The translations under genes were made by a program, and so were the position numbers. 64,000 bases of DNA from contig BMUX01000010.1 of assembly GCA_014650415.1 (NCBI GenBank), forward strand, positions 124,001-188,000, given 5' to 3'. A model generated the notes under the pieces. That model did not search any database. It saw only the letters and a program-made list of their open reading frames with translations, and was not told the origin of the DNA. Every line of letters starts with the position of its first letter. Within the stretch, counting starts at the first letter, position 1. Shown piece after piece: positions 1 through 7,242 of the stretch. The stretch is from Streptomyces spiroverticillatus (GTDB taxonomy: Bacteria > Actinomycetota > Actinomycetes > Streptomycetales > Streptomycetaceae).

Positions 1-486
1 CTTGCGGGCCATCGCGCCCCACTGGCTGTACGTCCACTTCTGCTGCCCCTGGGAGGCGTGCCAGTACGACCAGTAGCCGGTGGCCTGCGGGGTGACGACG
101 CACGGTTCCTGCTCCGGGGTGGGGTACTGCTTCCCGGCGTCGTTGGTGCCGTGACCGAGGCGGCAGATGAACGCGGGCCCGTCCTTCTTGGTGCCCGCGG
201 TGCTGAACCCGGCCGTGTGCAACAGGTCGTAACCAGTCGTCAGATCCACTCCGCAGCCCCGGACGACCTTGCCCCTCCAGGGCCGGAAGTCGACCACGAC
301 GACCGCGCCGGTCGTGGCGGTGCACTTCTCGATCGGGTCGGCCGCGGCGGGCGACGACGTACCCAACATGGTGGCGGCACCGCCGACGACGAACACAAGT
401 GCAGCGAGGAAGAGGGACACGGGGCGACGCCCCAACAGGCCTTTACTGCGCCCGGGTTGACGTCTCTGCTGCTCTGCGGTCCCCAC
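1..486 (-). CDS. Secreted DUF4430-like protein under B12 riboswitch control (3' end outside window)
   Basis: The leftward frame opens at a GTG at 486 with a GAGGGG ribosome site about 6 nt upstream and runs off the window, giving 162 residues. A basic N-terminus and hydrophobic segment (about residues 20-40) end at an AAA-D signal peptidase-type site, so it is probably exported. The mature part has at least four Cys, the stretch TGYDLLHTAGF and an aromatic WSYWHA block. The layout resembles the DUF4430 / transcobalamin beta-domain family (family assignment is inference). A cobalamin riboswitch lies in its leader, so expression should fall when B12 is plentiful. It is divergent from a transcobalamin-like gene; together they suggest extracellular cobalamin capture. 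Transporter genes may follow beyond position 1 but cannot be seen. Confidence 0.75.
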   Translation of the reverse strand, partial: MGTAEQQRRQPGRSKGLLGRRPVSLFLAALVFVVGGAATMLGTSSPAAADPIEKCTATTGAVVVVDFRPWRGKVVRGCGVDLTTGYDLLHTAGFSTAGTKKDGPAFICRLGHGTNDAGKQYPTPEQEPCVVTPQATGYWSYWHASQGQQKWTYSQWGAMARK

Positions 487-604
487 TGCGGCCCCTCGTG
501 TCGGCCGAGCGGGCGCATGCGTGGCGAAAGCGGCCCCGCCGGGCGCGGAAACGCCGAGGGGAAGCCGGTCGAACCACGCCGTAGTCCGCGACGGCGTTTC
601 GTTC

Positions 605-730
605 ATGACTCAGCGGCAGGCATTCCGGCTCATCCGCCGCGAGGGTGCGGTGGATCTACGGTTGCGGGTCAGCGCCGGGATTCGACCGGCTTCCCCTGCT
701 GGGCTGAGCGAATAGCAGCGGGAGTGAAGC
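605..730 (-). promoter_or_regulatory. Cobalamin riboswitch of the leftward gene
   Basis: On the minus strand the conserved core GGGGAAGCCGGTCGAATCC is followed by GCTGACCCGCAACCGT and, after a variable arm, GAGCCGGAATGCCTGCC. This is the order found in AdoCbl/cobalamin aptamers. The 17 bases 681-697 of the core are perfectly complementary to 557-573 in the leader downstream, and a second pair (592-600 with 548-556, GAAACGCCG) nests with it. An aptamer-versus-antisense switch is therefore possible before the GTG at 486. Limits are approximate. Confidence 0.85.
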
Positions 731-775
731 ACGGCCGCCGCGCATGCGTCAAGGTTCTTTGAAACGTGTGGAGTT

Positions 776-900
776 CGTGTAACGTCCTGCCCCGCCACGT
801 GGGGGAACCCGGTGCGAATCCGGGGCTGACGCGCAGCGGTGTGGGGTGGCGGAAGGCCTGCCCCGAGCCCGAATGCCCAGGCGGCAGGCCCTATTTCACG
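776..900 (+). promoter_or_regulatory. Cobalamin riboswitch of the rightward gene
   Basis: The plus strand carries GGGGGAACCCGGTGCGAATCC, then GGGGCTGACGCGCAGCGGT (B12-box region, 824-840) and GAGCCCGAATGCC (865-877). The stem GGCCTGCC (855-862) pairs with GGCAGGCC (883-890). This is the consensus order of the cobalamin aptamer, 110-235 nt upstream of the ATG at 1010. It is separated by only about 45 bp from the oppositely oriented riboswitch. Limits are approximate. Confidence 0.88.
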
Positions 901-1009
901 AAGCCGTACCACGCGATCCGGACGGCGGTCGAAGCTCCGCCGAGGCGCTGCTCCACGCGCCACCACGAGGCTGCACCCGACCGGCGTCCCCCACCCCAGG
1001 AGCCCGGCC

Positions 1010-2494
1010 ATGTCTCGTACATCACACTCCACCGTCCCCCGCACGACCACTTCCGGCGAGCCGGGCCACGGCAGCACCCGCACCCCCTCGGCCCGCGGAC
1101 GCGCCGCCCTCCTCGTCCCCCTCGCCGCCCTCGGTGCGTTCGTGCTCACCATCGGGGCGGCGTCCGCCACCGCGACGCCCGCGCAGATCGCGACCTCCAA
1201 GAGCAACGGGGTCGGCTACCTCAAGTCCCTTCAGGGGGCGGACGGTTCGTACGCCGGTTCCGGGCTCTCCAACGAGTGGGCGTTCAGCGCCTTCGCCGCC
1301 GCCGGTACCGCCGCCGTCGACGTCACGCCCGGCGGTGACGTCACCAAGAACGCCCGTACGGTGTACCGCAACCTCCTCGCCACCCCCGGCTGGCCGTCCG
1401 CGAACCCCGTCGTCACCGACTACGAGCGCGGCACCCTCAACGCGTACGCGGCAGGCATCGACCCGGCCCGCGTCTCCGCCTCCCGCAATCTGATCGCCGA
1501 CATCTACGCTCACTGGCAGCCCGCCCAGCCCGGTTACCTCGGCACCCCGAACCTCTACAACGGCACCGTCTTCGCCGCCCTCGCCCTCGGCGGCGCCAAG
1601 ACCCGGTCCGGCGGCACGCGCACACCCCAGGCCCTCACCGACGCACTGGTCACCCGTATCCGCGCCAACCAGCACAACGACGGCGGCTGGACCTTCAGCA
1701 AGGCCGAGGGCGACCCGACCGCCCTCAACTCCCCGGGCGACATCGACATGACCGGCGCCTCGATGGCCGCCCTGTGCGTGTCGGGAGTGCCGAACACCGA
1801 CCCGGACATCCTCCGGGCCAAGGCGTTCCTCAAAGCGAAGCTGGTCAACAACAGCGGCGCCTTCAACTCCCTCTACGGCATCAACACCGACTCCAACGGC
1901 TGGGCCGTCTCCGGCCTCAACGCCTGCGGCATCAACCCCCAGACCGGCGACTTCCGCACCCCGCTCGGCAAGACCCCGGTCGACTTCCTGATCTCCCAGC
2001 AGTTCAACCCCGGCGGCGGCTTCAAGTACCTCCCCACCGACACCGCCCCGCAGGCGTACGCCTCCATCGACGGCCTGCGTGCGGTCGCCGGTGGCGGATT
2101 CACCGCCGCCCCGCCGGTCCCGGTCACCGCAGGCGCACCGCAGTGGGTGGCCGCCTCCGGCTTCACCGCCGGTACGCCGGCCAAGCTCGCCCTGAGCGTC
2201 GACGACGGCACCGGCAGCCTGAAGGTCTGCTCCGTCACCTTCACCCCGTCCGGTACGACGGCCACGCTCGGCGACGTCCTCACGGCGGCCGGAACCTCCG
2301 CCTCCCCGGCGGGCTGCGTGACCTCCGTGACCCCGGCCACCGGCGCGTCCGGCCCGGTCACGGCCCTCAACGGCAAGGCCAACAGCGGCTCCCAGACCTG
2401 GAAGGTCAGCACCGACGGCTCCGCCTTCACCGCCGCCGACCGCGCCACCCCGATCCACGTGGGCGACACGGTCGCCCTGCGCCGGGGCGCCTGA
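1010..2494 (+). CDS. Secreted transcobalamin-like protein (prenyltransferase/squalene-oxidase-type alpha toroid plus DUF4430-like C-terminus)
   Basis: This is a 494-residue protein starting at ATG 1010 behind a CAGGAG ribosome site. Residues 1-55 form a long signal peptide with a hydrophobic run ending ASATA. Residues about 60-365 contain repeated helical units (GYLKSLQGADGSYA, NQHNDGGWTF, FLISQQFNPGGGF) typical of the alpha/alpha toroid of terpene cyclase-like proteins. The last ~110 residues (LALSVDDGTGSLKVCSVTF, GDVLTAAG) look like DUF4430. Animal intrinsic factor and transcobalamin use this same toroid plus beta-domain architecture to bind B12 (established). Control by a cobalamin riboswitch supports B12 scavenging at the cell surface; that role is inference, as no ligand residue is proven. 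A strong hairpin follows the stop. Confidence 0.85.
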   Translation: MSRTSHSTVPRTTTSGEPGHGSTRTPSARGRAALLVPLAALGAFVLTIGAASATATPAQIATSKSNGVGYLKSLQGADGSYAGSGLSNEWAFSAFAAAGTAAVDVTPGGDVTKNARTVYRNLLATPGWPSANPVVTDYERGTLNAYAAGIDPARVSASRNLIADIYAHWQPAQPGYLGTPNLYNGTVFAALALGGAKTRSGGTRTPQALTDALVTRIRANQHNDGGWTFSKAEGDPTALNSPGDIDMTGASMAALCVSGVPNTDPDILRAKAFLKAKLVNNSGAFNSLYGINTDSNGWAVSGLNACGINPQTGDFRTPLGKTPVDFLISQQFNPGGGFKYLPTDTAPQAYASIDGLRAVAGGGFTAAPPVPVTAGAPQWVAASGFTAGTPAKLALSVDDGTGSLKVCSVTFTPSGTTATLGDVLTAAGTSASPAGCVTSVTPATGASGPVTALNGKANSGSQTWKVSTDGSAFTAADRATPIHVGDTVALRRGA

Positions 2495-2505
2495 CCCCAG
2501 CCGAA

Positions 2506-2538
2506 GGCACCCGGCGGTGCGGGAGACCGCCGGGTGCC
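2506..2538. terminator. Strong hairpin between convergent genes
   Basis: GGCACCCGGCGGT (2506-2518) is perfectly complementary to ACCGCCGGGTGCC (2526-2538) around a 7-nt loop. It follows the B12-linked gene by 11 nt and lies beyond the 3' end of the convergent chitinase, so it could terminate both. Confidence 0.8.
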
Positions 2539-2577
2539 GCTCAGGGGCAGAGCAACTCACCTGTCAGGAAGCCGGGT

Positions 2578-4116
2578 TCAGCAGGCGCCCAGGTCCTGCC
2601 ACACCCCCCACTCGCCGGTCGTCCCGGGCTCCTCGCCCGTCGTCCACCACTTGGCCTTCCAGGTGTGACCCTTGTGCGAGACCTGCTGGCCGCCGGTGTA
2701 GACCGTCGCCTTCGCCCACGGGGCGGCCGTGCACTGGGGAGTGCCGCCGGTGACGGTCAGGACGTACGGCGTGGAGTGCAGGGCCGACCCGCTCGTCCCG
2801 GTGATGTTCAGGGTGTACGTCCCGGAGACGGTGGCCGCCGTGGTGTTCACGGTCAGCGTGGAGGAGCCGCCCGCCGTCACGGAGGCGGGACTGAGGGTCG
2901 CGGTGACGCCTGCGGGCGCGCCGCTGACGCTCAGGTTCACCGTCTTGGCCTGGCCCGCCGTCACCGCCGTCTTCACGGTGGAGGTGGCCGAACTCCCGGC
3001 CTTCACCGACCCGTTGGCGGGTGTCGCCGTCACCGAGAAGTCGTCGGTCGGCGTGGTCGTACCGCTGGTGAACGGCGCGAAGATGTGCGTGAAGTCCCAG
3101 GTGTTCTGCGGGATCGAGGAGCAGCTGTCGCCCGCCGGTGCGCCCGGGCAGCTCCCGTTGTCGCGCTGGAGGGCCCAGAAGGAGAGGGTGTTGATGCCCT
3201 TGGCGACGGCCCAGTTGTAGACCTGGGTGGCGTTGGCGAGGGTGAAGGTCTCGGCCGGGCCGAAGTCGTCGACGCCCGGCATCTCGGTGACGCCGATCAT
3301 GCCCCAGAGCTGGGCGGGCGTCTTGGCGGGGTAGAGCTTGGCGAGCTGGTTGTAGAGGCCCTGGGCGGCCGTCTCGGTGTCGTTGGCCATGTTGTGGACG
3401 GCGTTGTCGTAGTAGTCGAACGTCATGAGGTTCGCGACGTCGACCCGCGCGCCGTTGGCCACCGCGTTCTTCAGCACGGCGAGACCGCTCGCGGCGAGGC
3501 CCTTGGTGGTCGTGGGGAGCGTGTACGAGAACTGGACCTGGCGGCCGTTCGCCGCCGCCCAGTCCTGGACGATCTTGATGGCCTTGTTCCTGCGGTCCAC
3601 GCCCGCCGCGTTGTCCAGCGAGTCGACCTCGATGTCCATGTCGAGGCGGGACACGTCGTACGTGGTGATGACCTTCTGGTAGACCGCCGCGATCTGGTTG
3701 ACGTCGGTGCAGCTGTCGGCGATCTCGGTGCCGGTGGTGTCGGCCGTGTAGCCGCCGAACGAGGGGATGACGTCGCCGCCCGCCGCCTGGATGGCCTTGA
3801 TGTCGTTGCCGAAGGAGGACGCGGCGATCGGGGTGGAGGTGTTGCCGTTCCAGAGTGCGGTGCAGGACCCGGCGGTGGCGGTCTGGATGAAGGCCATGGT
3901 CAGGTGCTTGGCCCCGGACTGGGCGGCCAGCGCGGCGGGGCTCTCGCCGGTCCAGGACTCGAAGTAGGGGGCGAAGACGCGGGCGGGGAGCGGAGCGGCG
4001 GTGCTGGATCCGGCGGCGGCTTGGGCGGTGCCGAGGCCCGTCGCGGTGAGGCCGGCTGCGGCCAGCGCGACGACGGCGGTGGTGAACAGGGCGCGGACGG
4101 AGCGTCTGCTTCTCAT
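2578..4116 (-). CDS. Secreted GH18 chitinase with C-terminal carbohydrate-binding module
   Basis: This is a 512-residue exoenzyme. Residues 1-34 are a signal peptide ending AQAAA. Residues about 45-345 form a GH18 barrel with the catalytic segment RLDMDIE. The last Glu is the expected proton donor, and the first Asp of the DxxDxDxE signature is Ser here, as in some ChiD/C-like GH18 enzymes. Residues about 360-445 are an Ig/FN3-like linker. The end (CTAAPWAKATVYTGGQQV to WGVWQDLGAC) is a CBM5/12-type chitin-binding module with paired Trp. It should hydrolyse chitin outside the cell. Upstream TGGTCTAG/TGGTCCAG repeats match streptomycete chitinase promoters and DasR sites, so N-acetylglucosamine-responsive control is likely. 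Confidence 0.9.
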   Translation of the reverse strand: MRSRRSVRALFTTAVVALAAAGLTATGLGTAQAAAGSSTAAPLPARVFAPYFESWTGESPAALAAQSGAKHLTMAFIQTATAGSCTALWNGNTSTPIAASSFGNDIKAIQAAGGDVIPSFGGYTADTTGTEIADSCTDVNQIAAVYQKVITTYDVSRLDMDIEVDSLDNAAGVDRRNKAIKIVQDWAAANGRQVQFSYTLPTTTKGLAASGLAVLKNAVANGARVDVANLMTFDYYDNAVHNMANDTETAAQGLYNQLAKLYPAKTPAQLWGMIGVTEMPGVDDFGPAETFTLANATQVYNWAVAKGINTLSFWALQRDNGSCPGAPAGDSCSSIPQNTWDFTHIFAPFTSGTTTPTDDFSVTATPANGSVKAGSSATSTVKTAVTAGQAKTVNLSVSGAPAGVTATLSPASVTAGGSSTLTVNTTAATVSGTYTLNITGTSGSALHSTPYVLTVTGGTPQCTAAPWAKATVYTGGQQVSHKGHTWKAKWWTTGEEPGTTGEWGVWQDLGAC

Positions 4117-4208
4117 GGCTGTCCAAGGTGTGGGGGACGGCTGCCGGCCTCCCTGTGGTGCGGCGGCAGTGAGTAGGGAATAGCCCCGTCGTCAGGTGCC
4201 GGTCAATG

Positions 4209-4237
4209 GCCTGGACCAATGCAGGACTAGACCAATT
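4209..4237 (-). promoter_or_regulatory. Chitinase promoter direct repeats / DasR-like (dre) sites
   Basis: Read towards the chitinase, ATTGGTCTAGTCC (4236-4224) is followed by ATTGGTCCAGG (4220-4210). These match the known streptomycete chi-promoter repeat TGGTCCAGACC and the DasR consensus built on TGGTCTAGACCA. They lie about 95-120 bp upstream of the chitinase ATG. Confidence 0.75.
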
Positions 4238-4290
4238 TCGGCCCCGGGTGTCCGCCATGAGGACCGCCCGCAGGCAGGCGTACGACCGGC

Positions 4291-4303
4291 GGACTGGACC
4301 ATT
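4291..4303 (-). promoter_or_regulatory. Third DasR/chi-like element
   Basis: AATGGTCCAGTCC on the minus strand is a further copy of the motif seen at 4209-4237, about 60 bp upstream of that pair. It matches the left half of the dre consensus and only weakly its right half. Confidence 0.5.
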
Positions 4304-4336
4304 CCTCCACGGTTTTGCCATTCCGTGAACCGGTTT

Positions 4337-4400
4337 GCCTGCGCATGAACAGGCCTGCACATGAACAGGCCTGTGCATGAACGGGCCTGCGCGTGGACAG
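4337..4400. repeat. Four tandem 16-bp units after the SRPBCC gene
   Basis: Units begin at 4337, 4353, 4369 and 4385. The unit is GCCTGCGCATGAACAG with 2-3 changes per copy. Consecutive copies let GCCTG pair with CAGGC, so the array can fold as small hairpins. It starts 3 nt beyond the stop of the leftward gene ending at 4404. Confidence 0.9.
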
Positions 4401-4403
4401 GGC

Positions 4404-4910
4404 TTACGCCGCCTCCAGCTCCCGCTTGAGGTTCTTCAGCGTCCGCTCGATGTTGCGGACCTGGAAGACGGCGAAGGTGTGGCCGCCGGTCGCGATCCTG
4501 TCGAAGGTGTTGGCCGCGAAGGTCGGCCAGGACCTGCGGTCGTCCGTCCAGGTCTCGGTCACCTTGGTCCCGCCGTCCTTGGTCTCCTCGAACCGGTACC
4601 GCCAGGTCGCGATGGGGGAGTTCAGCCGGGGGTTCTTCAGTCCGATCGCATGCACGCGGAAGGCGAAGCTCCGCCCCGGCTCGGCCTCGGTGACCGTGCA
4701 GCGGGTGGTCCAGCGGAACGCGCCGCGCCTGTTGTGCCCGGCGAAGACCAGCCCGACGCGGGCGGGCGCGTCCTCCCCCTCGGGCACGGTCGCCCCCAGG
4801 TTCTCCGGACTCCACCGGCCCATCCGTGCGGGGCGGCTGACCTGGTCGTACACGAACTGCGGCGGCGCGTCGACCAGGATGCTGCGGGACACGGTGAAGG
4901 TGCGGGCCAT
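4404..4910 (-). CDS. SRPBCC (START/Bet v1-like) family protein
   Basis: This is a 168-residue cytoplasmic protein starting at ATG 4910. The opening FTVSRSILVDAPPQFVYDQVSRPARMGRWSPE and the end TFDRIATGGHTFAVFQVRNIERTLKNLKRELEAA show the N-terminal strand-helix and long C-terminal helix of the polyketide cyclase/dehydrase-like SRPBCC fold. Members bind hydrophobic ligands in a cavity; the ligand here is unknown. It stands alone: the chitinase upstream region follows it and an MDR gene diverges from it. A perfect palindrome TACTCGCGAGTA lies about 30 bp upstream and may be an operator. A tandem repeat array begins directly after the stop. Confidence 0.8.
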   Translation of the reverse strand: MARTFTVSRSILVDAPPQFVYDQVSRPARMGRWSPENLGATVPEGEDAPARVGLVFAGHNRRGAFRWTTRCTVTEAEPGRSFAFRVHAIGLKNPRLNSPIATWRYRFEETKDGGTKVTETWTDDRRSWPTFAANTFDRIATGGHTFAVFQVRNIERTLKNLKRELEAA

Positions 4911-5249
4911 GGGAACTCCGTTCGTCGGTCCGCGCGACCTTACTCGCGAGTAGCCAACTTGTCAGCCCACCTCCCCGCTTCCCCTGCCCTCGTCCCCTTG
5001 GGCGGCGCGGCCGCCCCCCGGGGGCGGAACGGGCGGGCAAGGGGGGCGGCCCCGCCCGACACGGGCCCACCCCCACTCCGGCCCTCCCGCCACCGGCCCA
5101 CCCCCGCACCGCCCCTTTCAGAGGGCCCCGCACCGGCTCCAACTCCGCCACCCCGCACCATACTTGGGGCGACACGGGCGGACCGGCACGCGAGCATCGC
5201 CCGGCGCGGTCCCGTCCGCCACCGGGTTCGACGAAGGGTGCGGCCTGTC
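4911..5249. other. Divergent intergenic region, C-rich
   Basis: This 339-bp region lies between the SRPBCC gene and the divergent MDR gene. It holds the palindrome TACTCGCGAGTA (4941-4952) and a GC inverted repeat near 5045-5060. Long C-rich runs, including two copies of CGGCCCACCCCCGCA-like sequence, fill 5060-5120. I see no supported gene in it. Confidence 0.6.
4941..4952. promoter_or_regulatory. Perfect 12-bp palindrome, candidate operator
   Basis: TACTCGCGAGTA is fully self-complementary and sits 31 bp upstream of the SRPBCC start codon. Palindromes built on ACTCGCGAGT resemble TetR-type operators in actinobacteria. The regulator is not obvious in this window. Confidence 0.45.
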
Positions 5250-6230
5250 ATGAAAGCGATCGTCCGGTACGCGTACGGCTCGGCGGACGTGCTCAGGCTC
5301 GCCGAGGTCGAGCAGCCCCGCCCCAGGCCCGGCCACGTCCTCGTACGGGTCCACGCCGCCGGGATCGACCGCGGCGTCCTGCACTTCCTGACCGGCCACC
5401 CCTACCCCCTCCGCCTCGCGGGCACCGGCCTCCGTACCCCCACGTCACCCTTCCTGGGAAGGGAGTTGGCCGGAACGGTCGAGAGCGTCGGCGAGGGCGT
5501 GACCGGATTCGCCCCCGGCGACGAGGTGTTCGGCATCGGCGAGGGCGCCTTCGCCGAGTACGCCGTGGCCCCGGCGGAGAAGCTGGTCCCCAAGCCGCAC
5601 AACCTCACCTTCCCGCAGGCCGCCGCGCTCGGCATATCCGCCCTGACCGCACTCCAGGGCCTCCGCGACCACGGCGGCGTCGCGGCGGGACAGCGCGTGC
5701 TGATCACCGGAGCCTCCGGCGGCGTCGGCACCTTCGCCGTCCAGCTCGCCTGGTCGTACGGTGCGGAGGTCACCGGCGTGTGCCGCACCGCCAAGGCCGA
5801 CCTCGTACGCAAACTGGGCGCCGACCACGTGATCGACCACACCCGCGAGGACTTCGCGGACGGCAAGCACCACTACGACGTCATCCTCGACCTCGCCGGA
5901 AACCCCTCCCTCGCCCGCCTCCGCAAGGCCCTCACCCCGACCGGCACCGCCGTCATCGGCGGCGGCGAGACCTCCGGCCGGATGCTCAGCGGCTTCGACC
6001 GGCAGCTCCGCGCCCTGGCCGTCGACCGTTTCGTGAAGCAGCGGCTCACGACGTACATCTGCTCCGAGAACCGCCGCGACCTCGTCGTCCTCAAGGGCCT
6101 CGCCGAAGCCGGCCGTCTCACCCCGGCCGTCGACCGCACCTACCCCCTGGCCGAAACGGCCGACGCACTGCGGGCGTTGGGGCGTGGCGAGGTGCGGGGC
6201 AAGCTGGCCGTGGTCATGCCCGGCTGCTGA
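5250..6230 (+). CDS. NAD(P)-dependent MDR alcohol dehydrogenase / quinone reductase-like
   Basis: This 326-residue protein starts at ATG 5250. The N-terminal GroES-like domain contains VRVHAAGIDRGVLHFLTG and LGRELAGTVESVGEGV. The Rossmann part carries VLITGASGGVGTFAVQLA for NAD(P)H. Cys/His ligands for catalytic or structural zinc are absent, so it belongs to the zinc-independent quinone-reductase branch of the MDR superfamily. The substrate is unknown. Its TGA abuts the stop of the convergent polymerase-like gene (TGATCA at 6228-6233), leaving no intergenic space. Promoter signals lie in the C-rich region upstream and are not clear. Confidence 0.85.
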   Translation: MKAIVRYAYGSADVLRLAEVEQPRPRPGHVLVRVHAAGIDRGVLHFLTGHPYPLRLAGTGLRTPTSPFLGRELAGTVESVGEGVTGFAPGDEVFGIGEGAFAEYAVAPAEKLVPKPHNLTFPQAAALGISALTALQGLRDHGGVAAGQRVLITGASGGVGTFAVQLAWSYGAEVTGVCRTAKADLVRKLGADHVIDHTREDFADGKHHYDVILDLAGNPSLARLRKALTPTGTAVIGGGETSGRMLSGFDRQLRALAVDRFVKQRLTTYICSENRRDLVVLKGLAEAGRLTPAVDRTYPLAETADALRALGRGEVRGKLAVVMPGC

Positions 6231-7214
6231 TCAGGCGGCGTCCCGCGACGCCCCCGCAGGCCGCACCGCCCCCGGCCCGAAGCGGACCCGGGCCCGGTCC
6301 ACCGCGTCCTCGATCGCCCGCGCCTTCTCGTCGGCCGGGTCGAACAGGAGCTGCCGGGAAGCGAGTTCGGCGGCCATCAGCTCCTCCGCGCGCAGCGACA
6401 CCGTGCGCACCCGGGCGCGCTGGAGAGCGAGCCGGTCGTGGAGTTCGTAGGCAAGCGAGGTCAACTCCTGGGTGTGCGTGGTCGGTTCGCGCAGCGTGCG
6501 GGTGCGGGTCGTGGTCGAGCGGTCGGCGTAGCGGACGGTGAGGGTGAGTGCCCGGGCCGCCTGCGACTCGGTGCGCAGCCGCAGCCCGAGCCGGTCGGTC
6601 AGCGCGAGCAGCGCCGCCCGCTGCCGGTCCCGGTCGCACTCGTCCCGGGGGAAACGCTGCTCCACGGACATCGAACGGGGCGCTGCCGCCGGGACCACCG
6701 GCGTCGGGTCCAGGCCCCGGGCGGCGTCGTGCAGCTTGCGGCCCGCCGCGATCCCGAGGATGCGCTGGAGCGTGCCGAGCGGCGCGCCGGCGATCCTGCC
6801 GACGCTGTCCAGACCGTACGAGGACAGGGTGCGCGCGGTCGCGGGCCCCACCCCGTGCAGGGCGGCGGCCGGTTTGCGCGCGAGGAACGCGGCGACCGCG
6901 TCGACGTCGTCGGGCAGCGTACGCACCGCCGACGGCGGACCGTCGGCGGCGACCATGCGGGCCAGCAGCGGGTTCGCCGCGATCCCGACGGTCGAACGCA
7001 GCCCGTAGAGCCCGCCCGTGCGCGCCCGGATGCGCTCGGCCAGCGCGGGGGCGTCCGTGCCGAAGTAGCGCAGGCTGCCGGAGAGGTCGGCGAGCGCGGC
7101 GTCCGGGGGCAGGGCCTGGACGAGGGGGGTGTACTCGGACAGCAGGGTGAGCAGGTGCTCGTACAGCTGTGGTTCGTCCGGCAGGTCGTGGAAGTGGATG
7201 TACAGGATCTTCAT
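6231..7214 (-). CDS. imuB-like: Y-family DNA polymerase-like protein, ImuB type, lacking the fingers region
   Basis: This 327-residue protein is encoded 28 nt downstream of dnaE2. After MKILYIHFHD the sequence moves within about 20 residues to PPDAALADLSGSLRYFG. That segment corresponds to the DEAFLDVTG region of DinB enzymes, which normally lies about 100 residues in. Most of the palm entry and fingers are thus missing, the first metal Asp is not recognisable, and DE reads DA. The thumb (GIAANPLLARMVA, LHGVGPATARTLSSYGL) and little finger remain. A QLLFDP motif at 288-293 fits beta-clamp binding. It is probably a non-catalytic adaptor for DnaE2 in translesion synthesis, as known for ImuB; that role here is inference. 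Confidence 0.8.
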   Translation of the reverse strand: MKILYIHFHDLPDEPQLYEHLLTLLSEYTPLVQALPPDAALADLSGSLRYFGTDAPALAERIRARTGGLYGLRSTVGIAANPLLARMVAADGPPSAVRTLPDDVDAVAAFLARKPAAALHGVGPATARTLSSYGLDSVGRIAGAPLGTLQRILGIAAGRKLHDAARGLDPTPVVPAAAPRSMSVEQRFPRDECDRDRQRAALLALTDRLGLRLRTESQAARALTLTVRYADRSTTTRTRTLREPTTHTQELTSLAYELHDRLALQRARVRTVSLRAEELMAAELASRQLLFDPADEKARAIEDAVDRARVRFGPGAVRPAGASRDAA

Positions 7215-7242
7215 CGGGGTCGCTCTCCTTTCTCCGCCGTCC

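Noticed and set aside
2564..4378. Long leftward open frame of about 600 codons over the chitinase
   Set aside because: It is a high-GC shadow: Arg/His/Pro-rich composition and no motif, while the overlapping frame encodes a clear GH18 chitinase.
4337..4400. Short peptide encoded by the 16-bp repeats
   Set aside because: A period of 16 shifts frame in each unit and no ribosome site is present.
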